This document shows, piece by piece, positions 41,800 through 50,545 of a stretch of 64,000 nt of DNA. The stretch is from Holophagaceae bacterium. GTDB lineage: Bacteria; Acidobacteriota; Holophagae; Holophagales; Holophagaceae. The stretch spans positions 1,364,001 through 1,428,000 of the forward strand of contig JADKJH010000001.1 in NCBI GenBank assembly GCA_016722505.1, given 5' to 3'. Each line of letters starts with the position of its first letter. Position 1 is the stretch's first letter. The notes under the pieces were generated by a model that was not told the origin of the DNA, did not search any database, and saw only the letters and a list, made by a program, of their open reading frames with translations. The translations under genes and the position numbers were made by a program.

Positions 41800-44144
41800 C
41801 AGGTGTCTCCTCTGGCCGAGGCAGTTGAAACTGATTCTGGCGGGGTGGTTTGAGGCTTCTTCTGGAGTGCATCGAACACGCGCATTTGCGTGATCGGTAG
41901 CGCTGTAAAGCGGATGCCGATGGCATCTTCCACTGCCGCAGCCAGCGCCGAGGGGAAACCGGACAAGGGCCCTTCGCTCGCCTCCTTGGCGCCGAAAGGG
42001 CCGTTCGGGTCGAGGCTTTCCACGATATGAACGTCGATATCTGGCGATTCCACGATGGTGGGCACGCGGTAATCCAGGAGATTCGCGGCCTGATGGCGGC
42101 CCTGCTCGTAGACCGTTTCTTCGGAAATCGCCTGGCCCATGCCCATCCAGATGGCGCCCTGGACCTGGCCCTCCACCGACATAGGATTAATGGCCAGACC
42201 GCAATCGATGGCTGCCCAGACCTTCTCGACCGCCACCTTGCCCAGGTCCATATCCACGCTCACCTCGACCACTTGGGCCGTGTACGAGAAACCCATGGTC
42301 GAGCCCACCGCGCCGCCGCGATGCTTGCCACCCTGGAATTCCGGTGGGCAGGTGAAGGTGCCCTTGATCAGGAGCGTGCCGGTTCCGACCAGGGCCTCCT
42401 CGACGACCTCGGTGAAGGAGATGCGCCGTTCAGGGTCCGCGGCGACGATGGCGGCCTCGCCCAGCCATTCGATCTCAGCGACGCTCACCTTGAGGCGTCT
42501 GGCTGCGGCCGTCACCAGCAGGCGTTTGAGATTCTCTGCTGCATCCAATGCCGCGTTGCCGACCATGAAGGTGACGCGCGAGGAATAGGAGCCGTTGTCC
42601 TTGGGCGTGATGGCCGAATCGTTCGCGACGATGCGCAGACGGTCGTAGCCGAGGCCCAGGACCTCGGCGACGATCTGCGTGAGGATCGTTGAGGAGCCTT
42701 GGCCGATGTCCGCGGCGCCCGTGAGGATGGTGACGCTGGCATCGAAATCGAGCTTCAGGATGATCACCGCGTGGGGTTCGCCGGACCAATGCACCGGTTT
42801 GGCCGACCCGCTCACGAAATGCGAACAACCCATGCCTAGGCCGCGGCGGAGGGGACCTTTTTGCTCCAATTGCCCGTGCCGCTCGATCCACCCGCTGGCC
42901 TTCTCGACCCAATCCAGGCATTGCGGAAGGCCGTAGGACAGCACCTTCAGCCCGTTGATTGTTTCCGTCGGTGCTTGAAGCAGATTCCGTCGGCGCACTT
43001 CGAAGGGATCAAGGCCGAGTTCCTTCGCCATGGCATCCAACAGCGACTCGAAGGCGAAGCGGATGTTCACCGTGCCATGGCCGCGCATGGCGCCGCAGGG
43101 CGGTGTGTTGGAGTAGACGCGGTAGCCGTCGTACTTGACGGCCGGGAGGTCGTAGAGGCCGTGGAGCAGGGCGCCCGAATAGAGGATCGTCACCAGTCCG
43201 TACCCGCCGTAGGCCCCGCCCCGCTGGATGACTTCGGCCTGGCAGGCGGTGATGCGGCCATCCTTGGCCAAGCCGAGTTTCATGCGGATCTGGCTTTCGG
43301 GACGGCCGCGGTGCGTGAGGAAAGTCTCCTCCCGGCTGAGCACCAGACGCACGGTTCCGCGGGCGGCACGGGCGAGCATGGCGCAGATCACCTCGAAATT
43401 CAGGACCTCGGTGCGATGGCCGAAACCACCGCCCACAAAGGGTTTGATCACGCGGATGTGCGCCATTTCCATTTTCAGGCAACGCGCCAGCGTCAGGTGA
43501 ACGTAGTACGGTACCTGCGAGACGGAGTAGAGCGTCAGATGGCCGCGTTCTGCGTCGAAGACGGCCAACGCCGCATCGGGCTCCATCATGGCGTGGTGGA
43601 CCTCGGCGCATTCGTAAAGCTCTTCGCGCACCACGTCGGCTTGGGCGAAACCAGCATCCGTATCACCAAACTCGTTATGCACTTCGCGTTCGATGTTGCC
43701 GGGTTTGTTGTCATGCAGGAGGACCGCGTTGGGTTTGCGAGCATCGGCAGAGCTGAAAAAGGCTGGGAGTTCGCGCACGCGCAGACGGATCCGGGATAGC
43801 GCTTCGATGGCTGTGACTTCGTCCACGGCAGCAACGGCGGCTACCGGATCGCCGTAATAGCGGACGCGGTCCCGGGCCAGGGGGAACTCGTTTTGCGCGA
43901 TGGGAATCACGCCGTAGGGCTGATCGCAATCCGCCCCGGTGACCACCGCACGAACGCCCGGCAGCTTTAGCGCTTCGCTGATATCCACCTCAAGCAGTTC
44001 GGCATGGGCATAGGGACTTCGCAGGATCCTGCCGACGAGGGCGCCCGTCGAGGACAGGTCGGCGGTGTAGCGGGCCGCGCCGGTCACCTTTTCGATGCCG
44101 TCCACGAAGGGCAGGCGGGCGCCGACGCCACGCGGGGCGGTCAT
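41799..44144 (-). CDS. hcrA: 4-hydroxybenzoyl-CoA reductase molybdopterin subunit (alpha)
   Basis: 781 residues, the large Mo-cytosine-dinucleotide subunit that removes the phenolic hydroxyl of 4-hydroxybenzoyl-CoA. I start at 44144, where the ATG overlaps the hcrC stop as ATGA; a longer in-frame start at 44315 would run through hcrC. Family blocks visible: GVGARLPFVDGIEKVTGAARYTADL, FVGGGFGHRTEVLNFEVICA, RGGAYGGYG, GAMRGHGTVNIRFAFES and GAADIGQGSSTILTQI near the active site. Length and neighbours agree with the Thauera/Rhodopseudomonas HcrA. Confidence 0.95.
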   Translation of the reverse strand: MTAPRGVGARLPFVDGIEKVTGAARYTADLSSTGALVGRILRSPYAHAELLEVDISEALKLPGVRAVVTGADCDQPYGVIPIAQNEFPLARDRVRYYGDPVAAVAAVDEVTAIEALSRIRLRVRELPAFFSSADARKPNAVLLHDNKPGNIEREVHNEFGDTDAGFAQADVVREELYECAEVHHAMMEPDAALAVFDAERGHLTLYSVSQVPYYVHLTLARCLKMEMAHIRVIKPFVGGGFGHRTEVLNFEVICAMLARAARGTVRLVLSREETFLTHRGRPESQIRMKLGLAKDGRITACQAEVIQRGGAYGGYGLVTILYSGALLHGLYDLPAVKYDGYRVYSNTPPCGAMRGHGTVNIRFAFESLLDAMAKELGLDPFEVRRRNLLQAPTETINGLKVLSYGLPQCLDWVEKASGWIERHGQLEQKGPLRRGLGMGCSHFVSGSAKPVHWSGEPHAVIILKLDFDASVTILTGAADIGQGSSTILTQIVAEVLGLGYDRLRIVANDSAITPKDNGSYSSRVTFMVGNAALDAAENLKRLLVTAAARRLKVSVAEIEWLGEAAIVAADPERRISFTEVVEEALVGTGTLLIKGTFTCPPEFQGGKHRGGAVGSTMGFSYTAQVVEVSVDMDLGKVAVEKVWAAIDCGLAINPMSVEGQVQGAIWMGMGQAISEETVYEQGRHQAANLLDYRVPTIVESPDIDVHIVESLDPNGPFGAKEASEGPLSGFPSALAAAVEDAIGIRFTALPITQMRVFDALQKKPQTTPPESVSTASARGDT

Positions 44145-44653
44145 ACCGACTGCTCCTGGGCTGCGGCTTCCACCGATTCGATGATCTTCACGTAGCCGGT
44201 GCAGCGGCAGAGATTGCCAGCCAGCGCGGCGCGGATGGCCGTGCGATCTGGGTGCGGGTTGGTGCGCAAAAGGGCCTCGGCCGCCATGATCATGCCAGGC
44301 GTGCAGAAGCCGCACTGGGTTCCCAGGTGTTCGTGGAAAGCCCGTTGCAGGCGCGACAGGTTGCCTTCATGACTCAGGCTTTCGATAGTCTCGACCTTGC
44401 GGCCCGCCAGGCTGTGGGCGAGGGTGCTGCAGGCCAGGCGCGGCTGGCTGTCCACCAGCACGGTGCACGCGCCGCATTCGCCCCCATCGCAGCCCTGCTT
44501 GGTGCCGGTCAGGCCCAGGGTGTCGCGCAGGTAGTCGATGAGGAGCGCGTTTTCGGCCACCGCATCTTCTCGGGGCTTCCCGTTGACCGAGAGCCGGAGG
44601 ATCTTCTTCATGGGGTAACCGTTGCGTGGATCATTCCACCCCCCGCAATCCAT
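44141..44653 (-). CDS. hcrC: 4-hydroxybenzoyl-CoA reductase 2Fe-2S subunit (gamma)
   Basis: Carries two [2Fe-2S] clusters: the plant-type motif CDGGECGACTVLVDSQPRLAC and the C-terminal CGFCTPGM ... CRCTGY. It passes electrons between the FAD/4Fe-4S subunit and the Mo site. I start at 44653 because AAAGGA is eight bases upstream; homologues usually begin at MKKILRLSVNG (44611), which lacks a ribosome site here. The gene follows bcrD after 21 bases, so the hcr genes are joined to the bcr operon. Confidence 0.95.
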   Translation of the reverse strand: MDCGGWNDPRNGYPMKKILRLSVNGKPREDAVAENALLIDYLRDTLGLTGTKQGCDGGECGACTVLVDSQPRLACSTLAHSLAGRKVETIESLSHEGNLSRLQRAFHEHLGTQCGFCTPGMIMAAEALLRTNPHPDRTAIRAALAGNLCRCTGYVKIIESVEAAAQEQSV

Positions 44654-44674
44654 AAAGATAATCCTTTGGCGTTG

Positions 44675-45536
44675 TCATGAGACCAGCGATCCCTGGGGCA
44701 GGAGCCCCCGGGCCTTCAGGCGTCGATGCCGGAAGATCCCCCACAGGGCCGCGCCGATGGCGCCCGCGAACAGGGAATCGGGATGGGAATCGATGCGGGT
44801 GGACATCTTCTGCTTGGCCATCCCGTCCTGCATGGCTTTGACCAGGCCAGCATCCAGCGCCAGCCCGCCGGTCATCATCACCACGCCCTGCTTGGCGTCG
44901 ATGGACTTGAGCAGCTTGAGCAGGCGGTCCGCCATGGATTCGTGGATACCGCGCAGGATGTCGGCGGGCGGGATCGAGCGGGACACCATATTGATGACAT
45001 CGGTTTCCGCGAGCACCGCGCAGATGCTGCTGACTTTCTCGGGATTGCTGGAGGAGAGGGAGAGCCCCGGAATCTCATCCTGGGCAATGCCCAGATAGCG
45101 GGAGATGTTTTCCAGGAACTGGCCGGAGCCCGACGCGCATTGGCTCGTCATGCGGTAGTTCAACACCTTGCCCCGTTCATCCATGCAGATGGCCCGGCCG
45201 TGCAGCGCGCCGATGTCGAGCACGGCGCGGGCTTCGGGGATTTAGATAGAGGGCTCCACGGGCGTGGGTGGTCATGGAATAGAAATGGCCCGTGGCTCCC
45301 TGGAAGCTTTCGCCTTCGCCGGTGGTGGCCACGTAATCCACATCGCTCCGCTTCAGGCCTGATTTCGCAAGCACGTCCTCGATGGATTCCTCGACGAGCT
45401 TGTAGGAATCCCGCTGGCGGATGCGGGCGTCCCAGCGCGCCAGCCATTCGTATGAAGCGCTTTCCTCGCCTTCGGAACGGAAAAGGGTGGTCTTGATGAC
45501 GCCGGATCCGACGTCCACTCCAATGGCTGTGGTCAT
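44675..45536 (-). pseudogene. bcrD: Benzoyl-CoA reductase subunit D (BcrD), split by a one-base insertion
   Basis: The ATPase/activase subunit of class I benzoyl-CoA reductase, which couples ATP hydrolysis to ring reduction. The N-terminal part (MTTAIGVDVGSGVIKTTLFR ... GHFYSMTTHARGALYLNP) and the C-terminal part (VLDIGALHGRAICMDERGKV, TSQCASGSGQFLENI, SSICAVLAETDVINM) are in different frames. Removing one C from the CCCC run (GGGG at 45236-45239 on the plus strand) gives ALYLNPEARAVLDIGALHG, a smooth join of the expected family sequence. All key residues are otherwise intact. Either a sequence error or a very recent inactivation; the gene is otherwise 286 residues and normal. Confidence 0.9.
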
Positions 45537-45551
45537 TGCCTCGATCTCCCG

Positions 45552-46856
45552 TCAGTTGTTCACAGAACGGTGGGCGAAGCTCGCTCCACCCAAGGCGCCG
45601 GTGTAGATGGATTCGGCGCTGATGTTGATGGTCTTTTCCCCGTAGTTCTCCTTGATCAGCTGCCGGAGTTCCTTGACTGCGGCCTCGTTCTTGGCGACGC
45701 CTCCGGTGAAGGTGAACTGGTCGGTCACGCCACCCGAACGGGCGATGATGGACATGGCGCGCAGCATGATCGCCCGGTGCAGGCCCGCCAGGATGTCGGG
45801 CCGCTTCTCGCCCAGGGAAAGGCGATCGCGCAATTCCGCCCCGGCGAATACGGTGCAGGTGGAATTGATGCGCGTGGTCTTGGTGGCGGTCATGGCGATG
45901 GGCCCAAGCTCGTGTAGCCCGATCTTCATCTCGTCGGCGATGTAGCCCAGGTAGCGGCCGCACCCGGCGGCGCAGCGATCATTCATCTGGAAGTTCGTGA
46001 CGATGCCGTTCTCGTCCACTTGGATGCCCTTGGTGTCCTGGCCACCGATGTCCAGGACCGTGCGCGTGCCGGGGAACATCATGTGGGCTCCCAGGCCGTG
46101 GCACAGGATCTCGGAGCGGATGTGTTCCTTGGGGAAGGGCAGCCGCACCCGGCCGTAGCCCGTTCCGACCACATAGGTTTCTTCGAGTTCCAGGGCCAGC
46201 ACTTTCTGAAGCGTGACCATGGCCTCGGCCTCGCTGACGTTCACGCCGCCCATATCCCGGTAGGCCCTGGAAAGGCCGTTTAGCAATTGCTTGGCCACCA
46301 TCTCGTCGGTGGAGACCATGGCTTCGATATCGAGGATGGACTTGTCGTAGATGTTCAGCAGCGCGTCGAAGCTGACGCCGGATTCCTTGCTTACTTTTTC
46401 AGCGAGGCTCATGAACCGCGATCCCGCGATGTCGCGGAAGAAATCGGATTTGCGGTTGGCGTCGGGCGCGTAGATGGCGGGGGCTTCGAGTTCGATCTGC
46501 CGGAATACCGCTGCCAGGGCCTCCCGCAGGGCATTTTTGGTGTCTGCAAAGCGGGGATGGTCGAGATACATGTCGCAGGAGGTTTCCAGTTGGACCAGCT
46601 CCGCGAGGAACTGCTCCAGCCTGAAATTGCGCTCCAGGTTCGCCAGCAGCACATCGACACTGCCGTCATCCCCCAAGGCCTGGTGGAACAGGGTGAAACG
46701 CGCGCCGATCTTGGCTTCCTGTTTGGAAACCGAAGCGGCCACATCGTAGTTGGATCTGGAATTCGTGATGCCCCGGCCGAGGATTTTCTGATTCTCGTCC
46801 AACACCAGCGCCTTGGTGGTGGTGGATCCCAGATCGATGCCGATGAACGTTCGCAT
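45552..46856 (-). CDS. bcrA: Benzoyl-CoA reductase subunit A
   Basis: 434 residues, the larger ATPase subunit of class I benzoyl-CoA reductase (BcrA/BadF). Phosphate motifs FIGIDLGSTTTKALVLDE and VLDIGGQDTKGIQVDENG are present. The bridging-cluster cysteines lie in RCAAGCGRYLGYIADEM and STCTVFAGAEL. With BcrD it forms the AD half that hydrolyses ATP and hands electrons at very low potential to BcrBC. It lies between bcrB (9 bases) and bcrD (15 bases). The match to the Thauera-type subunit is strong along the length. Confidence 0.96.
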   Translation of the reverse strand: MRTFIGIDLGSTTTKALVLDENQKILGRGITNSRSNYDVAASVSKQEAKIGARFTLFHQALGDDGSVDVLLANLERNFRLEQFLAELVQLETSCDMYLDHPRFADTKNALREALAAVFRQIELEAPAIYAPDANRKSDFFRDIAGSRFMSLAEKVSKESGVSFDALLNIYDKSILDIEAMVSTDEMVAKQLLNGLSRAYRDMGGVNVSEAEAMVTLQKVLALELEETYVVGTGYGRVRLPFPKEHIRSEILCHGLGAHMMFPGTRTVLDIGGQDTKGIQVDENGIVTNFQMNDRCAAGCGRYLGYIADEMKIGLHELGPIAMTATKTTRINSTCTVFAGAELRDRLSLGEKRPDILAGLHRAIMLRAMSIIARSGGVTDQFTFTGGVAKNEAAVKELRQLIKENYGEKTINISAESIYTGALGGASFAHRSVNN

Positions 46857-46865
46857 GAAGATCCT

Positions 46866-48167
46866 TTACGCGCCGACGGCGGCGATGCCGGTGACGAAGC
46901 CACCAGCCCGGCGTTTCTGATCGATCATCTGGAAATAGCTTTCCAGGCGGTTCTTGACGTTGGCCGCCGAGAAATAGCGCGGGTCCACCAGATCGGTCTC
47001 GATGAAAGCGCCCGGTTTGCCGGTGAGTTTCTCGATCTCGCGCAACATGACCAACTGGCCCGCAGAGAAGCTGTTGCAGCTTTTGATGGAGTTGATCAGG
47101 AGGCCGTCGGCGTCGTATTCCTTGAGGTTGCGGGCCAGCATGTCCACCCGGGTCGGGAGATTGCGGTTGGTGTAAACGCCCAGGCAGTAGTCCGCCAGGC
47201 TTTCCAGCGGGTGGTCCGGATCGTGGCGGAAGCCGTCGTAGTCGTAGACGCCTCCGACCTTGGTGTAGGAGCTGGCGACGACCACGGCCCCGGCTTCGGC
47301 AAACATCTGCCAGAACTCGCGGAAGGAAGTCCAATTGGGCGGACCTTCCACCACCAGGCGGTATTTTTCTTCGGGCATATCCCCGTCCAGGGTCTGGGCG
47401 CACAGGCCTTTGGCGATGCGGTCTTCGATCTCCAGGCGCAGCAGGTCGTAGTACTGGATGGCTTCATCGGTGCCGCGGAAGGCCGTGAAGATCGGCCCCA
47501 TGTAGTACACGCCGCCGAAATAGCAATCGATGGGCGACGGCCTGCGCTTGGATTGCTCCAGCATCCACACCAGGTTGTTCTCGGCGATGGCCGATTTGCG
47601 CAGGTACTCCCGCAGGCGGTCGATATCGAACTTGATGCCGGAGACCTTCTCCATCGTCGGGATGACTTCGTCCTTCAGCTGCTTGACGATGTAGTCGCGC
47701 ATGTTCTGCGTGGGTTGGCCATCCGCGGCGTAGGGGACGTGCAGCATCACCGTCGGGCATTTGTACTGCTCGCGCAGCAGCTCGAACCACTTCATGAACG
47801 TGAAGCAGCCGGAATAGCTCAACAGCAGCATGTCCGGATCCCGAAACGGCTTGCCGTTGGGCGCGATGTTGCCCTTGGCCATCATGCCGATGTCCGCCTT
47901 CACGTAGGTGCAGACATCCTCGGAATGGCCCGAACGCTCGGCCTCCTGGATCATGTCGCCGGATTTCTTGCGCATGGCGTTCTGGATCGCGTTGATCTCG
48001 GGCAGGTTGTTCGCGATGTCGAAGCACATGAGCAACTCGTTGAGGTTGCCCGGCACGAAGGTGGACGACACCTTGCATTCGCCGCTGGTGATGCGGTCGT
48101 AGTTCCGGCTGATCATCGCTTTCTGGATGAGCTGGGAATTCGACTTGGTGACTTCGGCTCCGCTCAT
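46866..48167 (-). CDS. bcrB: Benzoyl-CoA reductase subunit B
   Basis: 433 residues, one of the two substrate-binding, iron-sulfur subunits that reduce benzoyl-CoA to cyclohexa-1,5-diene-carbonyl-CoA. Cysteine regions include SEDVCTYVKADIG, LSYSGCFTFMKWF and SIKSCNSFSAGQL. The segment FGGVYYMGPIFTAFRG and VASSYTKVGGVYD are typical of BcrB/BadE. Its start overlaps the bcrC stop by four bases. A long plus-strand frame across this gene is antisense and not real. Confidence 0.96.
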   Translation of the reverse strand: MSGAEVTKSNSQLIQKAMISRNYDRITSGECKVSSTFVPGNLNELLMCFDIANNLPEINAIQNAMRKKSGDMIQEAERSGHSEDVCTYVKADIGMMAKGNIAPNGKPFRDPDMLLLSYSGCFTFMKWFELLREQYKCPTVMLHVPYAADGQPTQNMRDYIVKQLKDEVIPTMEKVSGIKFDIDRLREYLRKSAIAENNLVWMLEQSKRRPSPIDCYFGGVYYMGPIFTAFRGTDEAIQYYDLLRLEIEDRIAKGLCAQTLDGDMPEEKYRLVVEGPPNWTSFREFWQMFAEAGAVVVASSYTKVGGVYDYDGFRHDPDHPLESLADYCLGVYTNRNLPTRVDMLARNLKEYDADGLLINSIKSCNSFSAGQLVMLREIEKLTGKPGAFIETDLVDPRYFSAANVKNRLESYFQMIDQKRRAGGFVTGIAAVGA

Positions 48168-49339
48168 ACGCCACTCCAGAGTTTGATGGAATCCGCGAAG
48201 GTGCCGGACTGCTCCCGGATGGGCTGCATCTGGCCGGAATTTTCGGCGTACTGCAAAGTGATGTATGGAATGCCCTGGGCCTCCACGCGGCTGATCATCA
48301 TCGGCTGGTCCAATAGCGCGGGATCGCAGAAGCTCGCCGCGGAGAAGATGACGCCATCAGCGCTGCGCTTGCGGATGATGTCGAGCAGGTACTTGCCCTT
48401 CACGTCCATGTAGGGTTCGTACTTCGCGGCGGTCTGGCCGGAATGATGGAGGAAGGCCCGGGAAAGGTTCCGCAGCGGGTCGCCGGTGGTTTCCACATCC
48501 CCCTGGATCCATCGGTTCACCAGCATGAAGTCGTCGTCCACGATGTAGCAGCCGGAGATTTCCAGGGACTTGATCAAGGGAAGCGGCGGCTGTTCGCAGA
48601 ATCCGCCCGTCAGGACCACGCGGCAGTTGTCGCGCATGGGCCGGTTCTCGGCCTCGGCGGCGGCGATGTATTCCTGCATCAGCAGCGTGTGTTCTTCCGG
48701 CGGGAGCACCATGCCCGCCCGCATCAAAAGGTAGACTTCGGCGGAAGGCGCCTTCCAGGGAAAGCTGGACCGGAAGTCATAGACCTTGTTCACCCAGGCG
48801 CGGTTCTCGTTGTAGATAGCGATGGACTGGTTGAGCTGCTCATCGGTGATTTTTCGCCCAGAAATCCTCTCAAGACCTTCCTTCAGCTCCCGCAGCTCGT
48901 TCTCGTAGAAGACGCCGCCCACCTCGTCCTTGAAGTTCTGGGGCACGTCGAAGTAGCGCACGTACTTGTCCTTGAACATGAGTTTCCAGATGCCGCTCAT
49001 GTTGCGGATGACATCGCAGGTGGACGGGAACATCATGCCGTCCACGAAGTCGAGTCGCCCGGTGACCGCCAGTTCGAGGGTGGAGCGGGGGATGCGGCAG
49101 ATGTAGCTCTGGTAGTAGGCGTCGCCGTGGATCACTTCCAGGTCCGCGCCCCCACCCAGGATTCCGAGGGCCAGCATTCCCGCCGCGTGGATGATCTCCC
49201 GGGGGACGTAGACCGGCATGTAGCCGATGACTCCGCGCCCCGGCTGCGCCGCCTTCCACTCGCGGGCGCGGGTGAAATCGAGATCATCGAAAAGCTCCTG
49301 GCAGAAGGCGACGATGTCGTGGACGGAGCGGGGGTTCAT
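48164..49339 (-). CDS. bcrC: Benzoyl-CoA reductase subunit C
   Basis: 391 residues, partner of BcrB in the catalytic half. Typical features: VIGYMPVYVPREIIHAAGMLALGI, SYICRIPRSTLELA, GMMFPSTCDVIRNMSG and GGFCEQPPLPLIKSLE, with cysteines placed to ligate a [4Fe-4S] cluster. It overlaps both oah and bcrB by four bases. BcrC, BcrB, BcrA, BcrD in this order is the Thauera/Rhodopseudomonas class I layout, not the tungsten class II (Bam) system used by most strict anaerobes. Confidence 0.96.
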   Translation of the reverse strand: MNPRSVHDIVAFCQELFDDLDFTRAREWKAAQPGRGVIGYMPVYVPREIIHAAGMLALGILGGGADLEVIHGDAYYQSYICRIPRSTLELAVTGRLDFVDGMMFPSTCDVIRNMSGIWKLMFKDKYVRYFDVPQNFKDEVGGVFYENELRELKEGLERISGRKITDEQLNQSIAIYNENRAWVNKVYDFRSSFPWKAPSAEVYLLMRAGMVLPPEEHTLLMQEYIAAAEAENRPMRDNCRVVLTGGFCEQPPLPLIKSLEISGCYIVDDDFMLVNRWIQGDVETTGDPLRNLSRAFLHHSGQTAAKYEPYMDVKGKYLLDIIRKRSADGVIFSAASFCDPALLDQPMMISRVEAQGIPYITLQYAENSGQMQPIREQSGTFADSIKLWSGV

Positions 49340-50490
49340 CGTTCCCGCTCCTGGGCCGCGGGCATCAGGCTTTCAATCAGCTCCTCGGTCCATGGAATGC
49401 CCTTGGCCAAGCCTTGTCGGAGCGCGACGAAATCAATCTCGCGCCCGGTTTCCTTGGTGCCCTCATTGAAAGCGCGGAAGCCCGCGCGGGCCTCGTTCAT
49501 CATGTTGAGGGCCAGCCAGGCGCGGGCATTCTCCTTGTTCTTGTTCCAGGCATCCAGCTTGGGCTTGCGCAGTTCCTCAAGGCTCTTGGTCATGCATTCC
49601 GGGAAGGTTTCGAGCAGCTTGCCGCACAATTCCTCGACCTTCTCATCCAGCAGGCTGAGATCGATCTGGCCTCCCTTGATGGTGGCTTGCCCGGCTTTCA
49701 GGTCTTCGCCGGTCTTGAACTCGCCATGCACGATCCGACCGAATTCATCAACCATGCGGTCGGTGGTCACGGTGGGGTTGGCCAGGAAGCGTCCATCCAC
49801 TTTCAAGGCCGGGACCAGGCCGGAGACGATGCCCAAGCGCGCGGCCTTGTGGGCCGAAAAGGGCTCGCAGAGCGTGCCCGATACCATGGCCTGCTCACAG
49901 CCGATCATGACCGGCAGGAAATCCGTCGCGCCGCCGATGGCCGCGGAACCGTGCTTGGGGCCGGCCTGTCCGAAATTGGCGAGGTCCTGGGCGAGGGTGA
50001 AGTCGCAGGCCATGCCGATCTCCTGGCCACCGCCGATGCGCATGCCGTTGACCCGGCAGATCACGGGCTTGTCGCAGCCCAGGATGCTGGACACCATGTC
50101 GTTGAACAGCCGCAGGTACTGCCGGTATTCCTGCGGGTTTCCGGCGTAATACTCGGCGTATTCCTTGGTGTTGCCGCCGGTGCAGAAGGCTTTTTCACCC
50201 GTGCCAGTGAACACCACGGCATTGACTTCCCGGTCCACGGAAGCGCGGCGGAAGGCCAGGATCAGGGCCTTGACCATGTCCGTGGTGTAGGAGTTGAACT
50301 GCTTCGGATTGTTGAGAATGATCCAGGCGTTGAAAAGGCCTTCGGCCGAGGAACCATCCCGGCGCCTGGCGGGGCGTTTTTCGTACTGGACCAGGCCGCC
50401 GCAAAGGTCCTCGACCTTGGTTGCGACCAGATTGTGGTCATTCAAGGTGGCGGGGGCCGTTCTGGCGGCGATCTCTTTGGTGGTGGCCAT
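49336..50490 (-). CDS. oah: 6-oxocyclohex-1-ene-1-carbonyl-CoA hydrolase
   Basis: 384 residues, a crotonase-fold enzyme that adds water and opens the ring to 3-hydroxypimelyl-CoA. Family features: EGLFNAWIILNNPKQFNSYTTDMVKALILAF, TGTGEKAFCTGGNTKEYAEYYAG, CRVNGMRIGGGQEIGMACDFT, HGSAAIGGATDFLP. Oah is longer than ordinary crotonases, and this length agrees. The start has GGAG six bases upstream. It is the first gene of the minus-strand operon that continues through bcrCBAD to hcrCAB. Confidence 0.96.
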   Translation of the reverse strand: MATTKEIAARTAPATLNDHNLVATKVEDLCGGLVQYEKRPARRRDGSSAEGLFNAWIILNNPKQFNSYTTDMVKALILAFRRASVDREVNAVVFTGTGEKAFCTGGNTKEYAEYYAGNPQEYRQYLRLFNDMVSSILGCDKPVICRVNGMRIGGGQEIGMACDFTLAQDLANFGQAGPKHGSAAIGGATDFLPVMIGCEQAMVSGTLCEPFSAHKAARLGIVSGLVPALKVDGRFLANPTVTTDRMVDEFGRIVHGEFKTGEDLKAGQATIKGGQIDLSLLDEKVEELCGKLLETFPECMTKSLEELRKPKLDAWNKNKENARAWLALNMMNEARAGFRAFNEGTKETGREIDFVALRQGLAKGIPWTEELIESLMPAAQERER

Positions 50491-50545
50491 GGTGTCTCCG
50501 TGTTTCGCGTTCGAGGCCCCGCCAGCGGAGGTCCCGATCCATTGG

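Noticed and set aside
46287..48413. A 708-codon open frame on the plus strand
   Set aside because: It is antisense to bcrA, bcrB and bcrC, which have clear family motifs. High GC removes stop codons from the opposite strand; its translation is rich in His, Gly, Val and Asp without any domain.
48443..50149. A 568-codon open frame on the plus strand
   Set aside because: Antisense to bcrC and oah; composition typical of reverse-strand shadows.
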